Part shown: positions 49,413 to 61,000 of the stretch, piece by piece | Layout of the letters: every line of letters begins with the position of its first letter | How positions within the stretch are numbered: position 1 is the first letter of the stretch | Assembly (NCBI RefSeq): GCF_002078875.1 | Contig: NC_034411.1 | Location: forward strand, 58,631,327 to 58,695,326 | Source: Numida meleagris | Taxonomy: Eukaryota > Chordata > Aves > Galliformes > Numididae | Length of the DNA stretch: 64,000 nucleotides | Reading direction: 5' to 3' | Position numbers and translations under genes: made by a program | The notes under the pieces: generated by a model | What the model saw: only the letters and a program-made list of their open reading frames with translations | Database searches by the model: none | Told to the model about the DNA's origin: nothing

Positions 49413-52400
49413 GTTTTCTTGCATACTGAAAGAATTAAAGAAAGACAGATTGATGGATTTCAACATAATGTCTATCCATTTCTCTCTTCCATGTGCAAAT
49501 GCAAATTCCCTACAGGGGAAGAAGGGTATACTCTAGAAATTCTTTCAGACCTCTGCTGGGGCCTCAGTATGAGAATGCAGAGCAATTGTGCTACACTTTA
49601 AATGCAACAGAACTCATGGTGTTGCATTTAGGGCGGGTTCAAGGGAAAGTTATTTTTTGTGTTGCTATCAAACTAAAGTTCAGCTGTAGCCACCATAGAA
49701 GCAGATCTTAAGGGAGTCCTCATCCTTTCTTGCTGGAAGTGTCCCTCTGCTCAGCGCCAATTCCAGGACCACATGCAGGTCACCAGCCCCACAGAAGTTC
49801 TGGGAACTGGTTGCAACAGAGCATAGGAGAAATAAAGAATCAGGATGGGTCCCTCAGATAAGGGTAATACAGCAAAAAACAGTGTGCACTGAAGCTTGCA
49901 GCAGCTTAAATAAGCCATTCTACTAGGCTTGGGAAGATAGAGAAGACAGACCCCGGAAGCTTCAGCCTGGCACTGGCTTGGGATAGTGAACCGGGAAGAA
50001 TTCTCTAAACACAGTGTTTCTGGTAGACCTGTATGGTAATGAGGACTCAGACTTCCTGCTGTGACTGGTAGCTTCATGTGTAGAGCAACAGTTACATCTT
50101 GAATCTATACCACACCTGCAGAAAAAAAAAAATCTTTTTTTCTGAAGTGGGGAAAGATCATTAAGAACAGGAGAGGGATGAGTTGAGGTTCCTTTGCACA
50201 TTCATGAGTGAGAGTGACCTTAGACGGCAGCTGCCCCAGCAAAGAGGCACATGTTAAGCAGACTGCACCAGAGGACATTTTTTTTTGTCACATGCCTGCT
50301 ATAAATAAGTAATAAATTGCAGTTACAATGATTTGAGTTATGCAGATTCATAAGTCTCCTTCCCTGGAAAGACGAAACAAGTAGAGTTCCCTTATTCATA
50401 AGATTAAACAACGTGAAAGTTAATGTAATAGGTTTAAAGTCTCACAGAATGCATTATCTGTTCTATCCCAAGCACAGCAAGTCCTCTGAGAGGATGTGGA
50501 TCGTAGCTGATAGGCTCTGCCTTGGCCTCTCTGCCAGCAACAGCAGTACAGAGACTTCATTTTCTTCTAAATCTACCAGGGATGTCTGAGGTCTCAGAAA
50601 GTTAGAGATTGTGCCAAACTGATAAATAGCTCACTCTGCATATTTTGTGACTCTGTGCAGGCTTATTTGCATAAATAACAGACAAACGTCCTCATGAGCT
50701 GAACTTAAGCCTGACAGGGTGGCAGCCTGGAATAAGCTTTAATGCTGCATGAATTGCCACTCTTCTCCTGTAGGCAGCTCCCTGCCCGGCTGTGTGCTGG
50801 AGGGTGGTGGTCAGTTTCTTGCTGAGTGGTTGGGAGCCTGGTGCTCCAGGATTAAATGCTGCTGATGCATAAATCCAGAGAGGTCTAGAATGTGGCAGTT
50901 TTATGACAGTACTGGAGGATGCTCTGCCAGAGCAGGTCACCTCTAGCTACGGCTTGTGCTTTGATCACCTTTTAGCTCTTCCAGCAAGGTTGCGAGGGCA
51001 GAGAGGCTCCAGCTGTCTCCACCTGCTGTTCCCTGACCTTAGTAAGGAGAATACTGGGGCCAGGAGCAGAACTACATAGTGCATTTCCCTGTGTTCTGTT
51101 GGGCATGTTAGTCACTGAGTTGTATGAAATTGGCAGCCAGTATGGACTGAAACTTCAGATGACTGCAATTACTGCCTCAGCTTGCATGCAAGGTGCAGTA
51201 CTACAGAGACACATATGTTAGTACAGTTCAGCAAAGTCCAGAGACAAAAATAATATATCTGCATTAACCAAGCCCTGTGCCTAGGCTCCTCACTGGGCTA
51301 ATTAATTTGGCTGAGCTCCTGCTGACACAGCTTTCTCTTCCAGAGCCTGGGGATCCCTTCTCTCACCTCCACAGGTTCCTGTAGACTTTGACTTTTCCTC
51401 TCACCTCATCATTCTATTTGGTTAAGGAACATTCGGCCCACATATGTTTGAAGTTTTGTATTAGTTGCTAATTGAATGAAGAAAGAACTTTGCCTCCCCC
51501 CTCCCTCACCCCAAATCCATGCAAACTAAATAAATGAAATAAAATGTCAGGTAAATGGAATTAATCTGATATTTCAGAATGATTAAACTCTATCTCATAA
51601 ACAATATTACCTCTGTCCACCGTGACAAATTTTATCAGTTCCATACCCCCAGCTGATGACAGCACTGACAAAGCAATTGTACCCTGTGATGAATGGAAAA
51701 ACTTGGGATACCAACACTCAGAGAAAATCCACATTTCTTCACTTGAGTCATTGCAGTGAAGTCCTCAAGGGACTCTAACTGCAATTTTGAATAAAATAGT
51801 TAAAGTCATTCAGATTCTGACTTGTGAGCTTAGCTAGAGAATGAGAATGACCTAATAAAACCCTGTAAGTAAATCCTAGTGAATTGAAATCAGGGCACTC
51901 ACTCAGTTGCCTGGAGAGAAGACTCCGGGGAGGAACCAGACAGGACATCACCTTCCTGAAATTAGGATTCACCTAAAAGAACAAACCAGATGTGCAACTG
52001 AAAGCTCTTTTCAGTTAGAACCACCACTGTGAATATAAGAATCCAAATTTTTCTTAGTATCTCTAGGTGGGCAGAAGTTCAGAAAGTGTTTCCTAAAATT
52101 TCCTCAGGTTTTTTCTCTGATGCCTGCAGTTTCCTCCTCCTGAAAAGATGCAAGGCAGCAAAAGCTTTCTAGCTTTCTTTTTGCCTATCAGAGTTACCCA
52201 ATCAGCTGAAATATTGACAAGGTACAGTGTGATCAACAGATTGAAAGAAATTATAGTTTACACAGTTTGAGTTTCTAGCAGTAAATATTCAACAGATTTA
52301 GGAAGCTGTTAATGTATATCTCTCCACAGTTTTTGTGTTTTGTCTTTTTAAAATTATTTTTAACTAAACAGTCAAAGAAGACTTCTCACCAAATATTTCT

Positions 52401-53581
52401 AAATGAATGTTAATAATAGGAAAACAGTAATCAATGCATGGAAGGCCACAATTCAGTCCTTATACTTCTTGGGGGCACTAAATGCACTTCTTAATGAATT
52501 TAAAAAAAATTAAAAAGGAAAAAAGAAAAAAAAAAGGACTCTCCCCCAGCATCTCACTGCAGAAAAACAATAAGAGAGGATAGCTTCATGCAGGGCTATT
52601 TTCAGTAGCCTGCTTAGGCATGTGTCTAGCCAGAGGAACATTAGTATCTGTAAAATACTCACAAGCTTCAAGTAAGGATTGATGTTAAATGCCTTTATGT
52701 ATGTGGAACTGGCAAAGTCAGTCACAGACAGTAATCTGCCCAGCTTAACAAGAAAGCTGAGAAAATTCTGGCCAGGCAAACTGGAATTTAATAACAAAGT
52801 AAGTATCAGAGCATGATAGTTAATCGTCATCCTGTGCTAAAGTCCATTATCCTTCAAAAAGTCATTACAGTGTTACGATATCAGGAACTTTCCTGCCTTC
52901 TTGCTTTTTATTTCAAAATTAAAATGAAAGAAAAATTATCGCTTCCATCTGGCTTTGCAGTTCTACAAACTGAACTACTGAAATCTGCCATTAACATATT
53001 TATCACATCTGTCTTCACAGCAAAATGAAGACTTATCTGGAATTAAATTGATAAGACATAAGCTGCATTTTTCAGCAAATGAGTTTTCCTGCAGTGCCTC
53101 CTTTCCTTCCTCCCAACTACTTCTTTTCTGCTTCCAGAGCATTTTTCATGGGTTTGGGTCCTTTATGCAGCAAGTTCAATACAAATATTTTTACTGTGTG
53201 GCGAGTAACTTAACATCCTGAATAAATACCTATTAGAAAATGCATGTAGAACAGCCAGCAAGGAACAGATAAGAACAGACTGCAGGAATTAATAATCTTT
53301 TGGCACTAGAAATAAGGAAAGAAAGTGTGGTTCATTAGCAGATGCAAATATGCATGTGCAAACATAAGAAGGGTTTCTTTCTAGAAGTGCAGCATTGTAG
53401 CTCTTGAGCCTGCAGTTGTGCTTCCTCTCTCTTTTTCTGTCTTCACAGAAGATAAAGATCCTCTCCCCCTGGAGTTGCACCTTCCACCGTCTCTCCCCAC
53501 ATCTCACATAATTTCCCCATATTACTTTCCAATTGCTTTGTGAATCCTCACAAATAGTATGGGAAAGCTGGAATTCCTATC
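49413..53581 (+). other. THEMIS: THEMIS intron 4, from LTR copy C to CR1
   Basis: No exon with the expected phase-0 entry and THEMIS-like C-terminal sequence was found. GC-richer sequence at 50690-51050 has open frames without motifs. A-rich runs occur at about 50120-50131 and 52501-52535. Confidence 0.6.
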
Positions 53582-54009
53582 CACGGAATGGAACACCTCT
53601 CCTATGAGGACAGGCTGAGAGAGCTGGGACTGTTCAGCCTGGAGAAGAGAAGGCTCTGAGGGTACCTAATAGCAGACTCTCAGTATCTAAAGGGGAGCTA
53701 CAGGAAAGAAAGGGACAGACTCTTCAGCAGGGTCTGTGGTGACAGAACAAGGCGAAATGGCTACAAGCTCAGAGAGTAGGTTTTGGTTAGATATAAGGAA
53801 AAAATCTTTTACAGTGAGGGTGGTGAGGCACTGGCACATGTTGCCCAGTGTTGTGGTTGATGCCCCATTCCTGGAGACTTTCAAGGTCAGGATGGATCAG
53901 GCCGTGGGCGACCTGATCTAGCTGCACATATCCCTGTTCACTGCAGGGGAGTTGGACTAGATGGCCTTCAGAGATCCCTTCCAACTCTAAGGATTCTATG
54001 ATTCTATGA
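53582..54009 (+). mobile_element. CR1 LINE 3' fragment
   Basis: The copy runs from ACGGAATGGAACACCTCTCC through CTGTTCAGCCTGGAGAAGAG, GGGAGCTACAGGAAAGAAAG and TCTTCAGCAGGGTCTGTGGT to the tail GATGGCCTTCAGAGATCCCT, TCCAACTCTAAGGATTCTAT, GATTCTATGAA. It is sense to THEMIS and clearly of the same subfamily as the 3' half of the copy at 37557-38431. Confidence 0.93.
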
Positions 54010-57000
54010 AGTGCAGTCTTTATGGTTTTATGAAGACCCCATCTTATCATGGTGGCGAAGTTCTTGAAGTCTGTCAAAACCCCATCCCCACCACAGCCTG
54101 GTCTGGTGAGTCATACTACCAGTTCCCTGCAATCCCATGTGCTGCCACGTCTTGCTCCTCCAGGTACCACATCTACAATGGGCTTCAGGTTCCCTCTTTC
54201 CTCACCCTACCTGTGTCACATGAGGGTCTGATTTCCCCAAGACCCACATGCCTCGAGTATCCCCAGACCATATTTGCCAGTGCCTTTCAGACCCCAGAGT
54301 TTTGTGACCTTGATTACTCAGTGTTCTCCACTGCTTTCAAAGAAGCATGGCTTTTCCTCTTCCTTGTATCTTCCCAACACATTTCCTCCTCTCTGCAGTC
54401 AGGCAGTGAGCTGAAGCCAAGGTCATGTCCATTTTCAGACAGGAGCCAAAACGACAAATGGATTTTCGTCTTCTTCCCCAGCAGCATCTGTTCCAAACAG
54501 GACAGCATCAGTTTTCAGCTAGGTTTTTAGGGTTATAACTAGAGTGAGCGGTAGGTACTGACTGGTGTCAAGACACTTCATGCTCTCTTGTAGGCTGGAA
54601 AGCTTCAGCTGAAGGACTTTGCATTGGTGCCCTGTTGCAGTGATCGTTATAACTGTGTCTCTACCAGGGGGCCCATGACCATTTCCCAGGAATACTTTAT
54701 GCATCTTGATGCCATTCTGGGCTGATGCCTGCCTATGTGCCATCCTTGTGTCCCAGATTTCTATGCAAAATAAACCAAAAAATGCTGGCTGTGATTTGGA
54801 TGGTAGGGGATCAGGACTGCTGATAAAATCTGGATGAACCAAGAGGAAGGAGTAAAAGGAGCAGGGAGCCCTAAAGCCCCAGTTAATAAATGACTGGAGT
54901 TTTCCTGATTTTCTCAGTATGAAGAGCTGGTATTAAGATGTTTTTCTATTTTAAACAATATGAAACACTTAAAATTTCCACAGAGAAGCATCAAGTCTGT
55001 AGTAGGCACTTAGTGTGGATTGATGTTACTCTCAAAACCAAAATAAAATGGGGAAGATAGCAATGTGTCTGCCAGAAGGACAGGCAGTAGATAATTGCCT
55101 GAAAAACTAGCAGAGCAATCTGAGGTGTAAGTCTCATTGCAGAAAGCCATTACTGCTGCAGGAATTGCTGATATAGTACATGAAATTAAGGAAATACAGA
55201 TGAACATTTGGGTATGCTGACTGATATGAATGCCAACTGGCTTAAAGAAAATTGCATAATTTAGAGCTAAAAGTGAATGAATTGGAGAACAAAGAGATAA
55301 GAAATATAAAAATAAAAGGGATGCCTAGAAGAAATAAAAAACAATCAAGTGCAGAAAAAAATATGGCACCCCTGATAAGAAGAGGGAAAATGCTGGATAG
55401 GGTGCTTAAGCAAATAGCCACTGATGTCAGTAGGAGTAGACTTGACTGGCACATTTTTTTTCTCTTCCACAGAAAGTACATAATATAAAAAGTCATATTT
55501 GTATAATTACAAAGCTGAACGACAACAAAAAAAAAGTTAAAAAAAAAATGTCAAAACTCTGCAGTACTGCAGCAGAATAAGTTTCCAAAAATAGGGGAAT
55601 CCAATACATTGTTTTCCAACCCAGGCTAGTTGCTGCCTGACTTCCCATGTCACTGTTCTTGGGGCTGTACTGCCTCTTTTGTCCTTCTCCTTGTAGCAAG
55701 AAGGTTGGAAAATCAAGCCCATGGAAAGCTGGCAGCTGAAGTGCCCCTGGTCACACGCTTGCTTAAGCATGTTCAGGGGCTTTTCTGCGCTCTGAAGAAC
55801 AACTGGCATGAGGTGCCTGATGTCACTGCTGGTAACTCTCCCAGTCTCCAAATTTGTGGGGCTGCCTGTGAACTGCATTCTGGAGCAAACCCTGAGGTGG
55901 TCAAGCGCTGAGACTGTGAGCAGGAACAGTCTGAGAAAATGCATGTTTGCACAGCAGTGCTTACAGGCACTGTTCAGTCCAGCAGTGTTGGTGTAGGCCC
56001 TGTTGCTGGCTGGGCCATGCTCTGGCCCCGAGCCTGGGAGGGTGGCTGACAGGATTTGAAGCATTAGGAGGAGAGTTTAGTTTCTGAAAACTTCATTTTC
56101 TACTCTGTAAGCACAGACACTTACCATGGAGTAGCACAGTTAAGACAGTGTTGAGGAGTTTGACATCCAGCTGTGGGATCTTCTGTTAAGAGAGTAATTC
56201 TCTGTCTGCTTTACTTGAGGATAAGGATAGCTTAATAAGTGAGTAAAATGTCCTAGTGAGATGCAAGGGCAAATATGCGAATTCCCAATCTGTTAGCAGA
56301 AAAAGGATGCACATCGGAGTCACTAAAGTGTTGAGTATGGTCAATGTAAAAGATAGTACTGACGTTTCCCATTTACGTTATGCCTTCCTTTGTGAAATTC
56401 AAGTTTGTGCAGTACTGTCACAGCCAGGCATCCCAGAACTGAAAGTATCTCAGAAGGCTGGGTTCTGCTTTGAAATACACTCCCCTATGAAACAAAATGA
56501 GAAACTTACTTGCTGCTAGTATGACAGCACATCCAAATCCTGAAGTACCTAATGGCACAACTCACATTTTCTAGAGTCCTCACAATGAGAATTTGAATGA
56601 TTATCAGGAAACAGAGAATGCTATGGAGAAAATCATCTAGTCCTTTAAAGCTTGGAAAGACACTGTGAGTCATGGGCTTCCCCTCTCTGCTTCTTGAACG
56701 TATTAGTACATAGACATGACATAAAAAGTCTGGTGATAGTATAAAAAATAATGAAGCTTATCCATTATTATGTGAGGGAGCTTGTAAAAGCTAAAAAACT
56801 ATGTTTTTAATGCTTGTACTGAGAAAATGTATTTCCCTATTTCTCTACAAATGGAGATGTATATTTTACAAGGTATTTAACAGCATTATGCTGTTGTTCT
56901 ACCTTAGGACATTAAATAATTTTACTGGAAAATATTTTAAATGACAGTATGTTGTGGTACAGTGGTTCAGGCTATTCTCCCATTGGTTCCTTTTTTTTTT

Positions 57001-57839
57001 TTTTTCTTTTTTTCTTTTTCCTTTTGGTCGCAACAAGAAGTTTGAGGAGGCACAGTCTATTCTGTAGCTATAGCTATTTTAATTCCGGGAGTGCCTCTGA
57101 AAAATCAGAGCAGGGGTTTTATAATGGCTGTAGACACTATTTTGTATCACTTGAAAGAGTGTGATGGAGTCTTATCAGACAATCAGTTGGTAGGAGTCAC
57201 TGTAGAAAACAAAACAAAAAAAAAAGATAAGGAAATAAGACTCTTTGCTTGCTTGTGGTATGCTATGAACTACCCTGGTGGATAGTACTGGAGCAAAAGT
57301 ATGCTTAGGCTACAGAAAAATAGAGTCCAGACTTGTTCTGAGGGAAAAACTGGGAGTGGCAGTGCCTGACATGATGAGATTGAACCCTGATGCATAAAGC
57401 AGAATAAGGCTATTCCCAAAGCGTCTTCTTGTTTATTTATTTATATATTTATTTTACTTTAGAGATCATACTTTAACATTTATGAGTCTTTGGAAAATTA
57501 AATAATATTTTATGACATATATGTAAAGTTAACAAACTCTGTCTGGAATCTATTTTTACCTATCCATTTTGCATGTGTGGTATATGCACATTCTGCCATA
57601 TTAATGAGGGGGAAAAAAAATGGCTGAGTCTGCTTGTGAAGTAATCTCATTTGAAGGAGGATATGCCAAGCAGATGAACCGCAGCTCTACAAGAAAATTC
57701 TGGCCATGCAAGGAGTGGGGTTTGCAGGAGATCTTTAAGTCTGGGTTATGTTCACTTGCCTGTCCCATGACGCGAGACAAATCACATAATTATCATTGCC
57801 TCAAGATGCATGAAGAAACTGCTGTGTGAGAAGTGAGGG
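54010..57839 (+). other. THEMIS: THEMIS intron 4, from CR1 to inverted repeat
   Basis: Intronic or intergenic sequence. A 174-codon open frame spans 54006-54530, starting in the CR1 tail, with no recognised motif. A T-rich tract is at 56991-57024. A second GC-richer patch at 55720-56050 has overlapping open frames on both strands and no family signal. Confidence 0.6.
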
Positions 57840-58005
57840 TGTGGATTTCCAGCTCATTAGTTACTCTATATGGATTCTTAAATCTCAGGTAAATGCAAGA
57901 TACATTACTGCACTTCCATAAGGGTCAGAGCTGCCTCACATTTACTCTGGAGTCATAACCACCCAGACAGTTGCCATGGAGTAGTTAATGAGCTGGAAAT
58001 CCACA
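57840..58005. repeat. Imperfect 27-bp inverted repeat with 112-bp spacer
   Basis: The left arm (57840-57866) reads TGTGGATTTCCAGCTCATTA followed by GTTACTC. The right arm (57979-58005) is its reverse complement at 25 of 27 positions. The arms could pair as a long hairpin or be the terminal inverted repeats of a small DNA transposon (MITE). Flanking bases do not show an obvious target-site duplication, and I recognise no family. Confidence 0.8.
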
Positions 58006-61000
58006 CTCATTTACTTTGTAGCAACTTGTTCATGTAGCCGTCTCTTTTATGAAATGGGACATAATGCTTCATTTTCCCGTTTCCTGAGGTATTTATAGAC
58101 GCAGGCATCAATTTTGCATGTTTACAGCATTTTGTGCGACTGGCTACAACAATAGGAATCGCAGTAACAACATTAAAATAATAACACCAAAATTCCCAGA
58201 CACTACTACATCTTAACCTCACTTAAAAGTTTTCATCTGAAAATGAACTTACTGAAGAGGTGCAAAATGAACCCAACTGTCACCTAGGACAGCTAAATTC
58301 TGAAGTGCGGTTATATTAAAGCAGAAGAAACAAGAAAGAAGAGAGGTGTGAACTATTCTTTATAGCATTGCAAGGTGGTAACCTTGAGGCTCACTAACAC
58401 GTTTTTAAGCTTGATCTGATGATAACCACTTCATAGTTTATTCTCATAGTAGGTATAAGCGTTTGTGTTTGCCTATCTGCATCTGCTGCTGTATATCTAG
58501 TGTCTTAAGCTGTCTTCATCAGGCAGCTTACAGAACGTAGCAGCGAGTTACAGGAGATGAGGGGCTATGGTTAGAAATTCAGACTTTACTCAGAATGCCT
58601 CCATAAATCTCCCTAGTTTGTGGGACTTTGACAAATGCTAACATTAAACTAAAAGTTGCTTTTTAAAGGTTAGTTCGTGCAAGCATGCAAGGTGTCAGGG
58701 AAGGAGGAAAATGAGGAGAGAGTTTACTACAGTATGGGTTATATATGTATTTTTTATTGGTAGATCATATTTGGATTAAAAATAGTGGGATGTAACTGAT
58801 GATGTATAAATGAATGCTGACCTGAGAGGCCATTTTTCCAAGTCAACCTTGCACAAAGTTTTACAGCCAAATCACTTATACTGCCTGCAGTGATGGAGCA
58901 GCACCACCATTTGGATGGAAGAGAGGATTAAGGAGGTAGGCTGGGAAGGTGAAACTGAGAAGCAATGAAACAGAAAAATGGGATATCCAGTTCTATCAAA
59001 TTGTGAAATGGTATAGGAAAGCAGAATTTATGCAGCATGGAGGGATTTGCATTTTTGTTACAAGAAGGCTTTTTTTATTAAAGGAATTCTTCTTTGTAAA
59101 TATGATATTTTCCTCCTGTGATTATGCTAATTTATAACTATCCTGCCTTCATTGCCTCTCACATAAAAAGTAGTGTACAGAAAAAAAATATTCTTGAACC
59201 ACACAAAATGATTATAAACTGCTTACATACACTGGTTATCATTAAATGTCTGCTCTTTATCTGCTGATTTGTGCCTCACTAAACAGAGAGTGATTTTTGT
59301 TTGCCTTGTACTCTATATAGTCCATCAATATATGACCATATGGACAGCCAATTCACAAACCTCCAACACTACTGATGTTCCCAATCTGCTCTTGCAGTTC
59401 AGATAGTAAGAAGGTGGATGCAAAAATACAGAAGCTAGAAGGAAAACAGAAGCTAACTCCTTAAACAGCAGGCTTAGATTGTGCAAAAGGCTGTTTTGTT
59501 AGTTTGCATCTTAAGAAAACAGAGATAAAATCCTCTCCTGAAATACTGAAACTAGTTCTGCCCCACATGAACATCCGAATGTGAGACATCTCCTTCTGCT
59601 CTCCAAAAAGGAAATTAAAACTTCTTTAAAAAGTTATGTTATTGAATAATAATATGCCAGTTGTCTGATGCTGCTATTGTTGAACCTAAATGAAGAACCT
59701 TATTAATCATGGATTTGGCAGCTCATTCTGTTATAATAATGTTTTCTGTCAATCCAAACTCTCATTATAATTGGATCTTACTTATAAAGGAAGATGCTCC
59801 ATTGACTGCTCAGATGTAGGAAAATACAGGTTTGAAAATGAAAATATCAGTCGGAATTCTATTTCCAGGGAGTCTGCTTATGCATGTACAAGCTGAATAA
59901 CACATTTATCCTTGCTGTGTGTCACATTTGGATGTTGCTGTAATAAGGTTCTCTCACTGACTGGGCTCCAGCTCTAGAATCATGACAATGAATGTGAAAG
60001 CAAGATGAGTAAATTGAACATTTTCTTGTGGATGCTAGTATATCACCACTACAATCCAGTTGCAAAGAATTAACCAAAATAGATGGCTTGTCTATATAAA
60101 GAAACGTGATAAGCTGTGAATTTGCAGTTAATTTGGTTTTCTGCTAGGCTTTTTTTTTTTTTTTTGTGGACACTCTGTGCAAACAGTATTAGATATATTC
60201 TTTGCTATTAGTTGAGGATTAAGTTGGATCAAACCAAGGCAATTTAATGTACTGTATAACTGTTTGCAAAGAGTTGGTGGCAAGGAACTGTACACTCCTA
60301 CTCTCCCTATTTTTATAAGCACTATCATTATAAACAAGGGCAGATACAGGACAAGCAGCTAAGAGATTTGTAAAGGCAAACAAAAATTCAGGCTGAGGCT
60401 GAAAGCACTTGGGACAGCATCTCAAAACAGTGCCATTTAGAAAAGACTCAGTGGGTGAAATTTATAAATTGCATATTGAAGTGCTCCAGCTCCATGGGCG
60501 TAACAGAGGGAGGTGGCTTATTTCCATGGAGCCACAGTTCATTGAGGACACAGGAGCCATGGAGTAAGTATAACTTTGGCTGAATTTAAAAAATAAAGCC
60601 TGTACAGAAAGCACTTTTTATAGGAGAACTGAAATGATAATTCCCTGAAAGTGTTCTTGTTTACTAATAAACCATTCTGGTTACAATAAATGGGAACTTA
60701 AAGTAGCTTTCTAATGCATAGTTTAAAGCCAGCAAACATGGAGATGCAAAATAATTTGCACTGTCTTGCAGGGCAGGCTGCAAGCCATATTTTGATGCCA
60801 TCAAGCCAGAGTATAGATTAAAAACTGTTGTAAACTAGGAGAGAAATTTGTGGGTTATAGAAATGTAGAAGAAGCTCTCATTAGAAGAAGTCAAAGGGAG
60901 ATGTGTAACTAATTTTGAAGAAATCAGAAACAGTCATCAATCTCCTTCAACAGAAAGTAAAGAGGGACAATGTAGATGACAAGAAGCTGTCACAGCTTGT

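Noticed and set aside
55252..55488. 78-codon frame rich in Lys and Glu, with a phrase (ELENKEIRNIKIKG) faintly like the coiled-coil end of L1 ORF1
   Set aside because: It starts just after a stop, no further L1 sequence is present, and L1 is very rare in birds. A low-complexity A-rich origin explains it.
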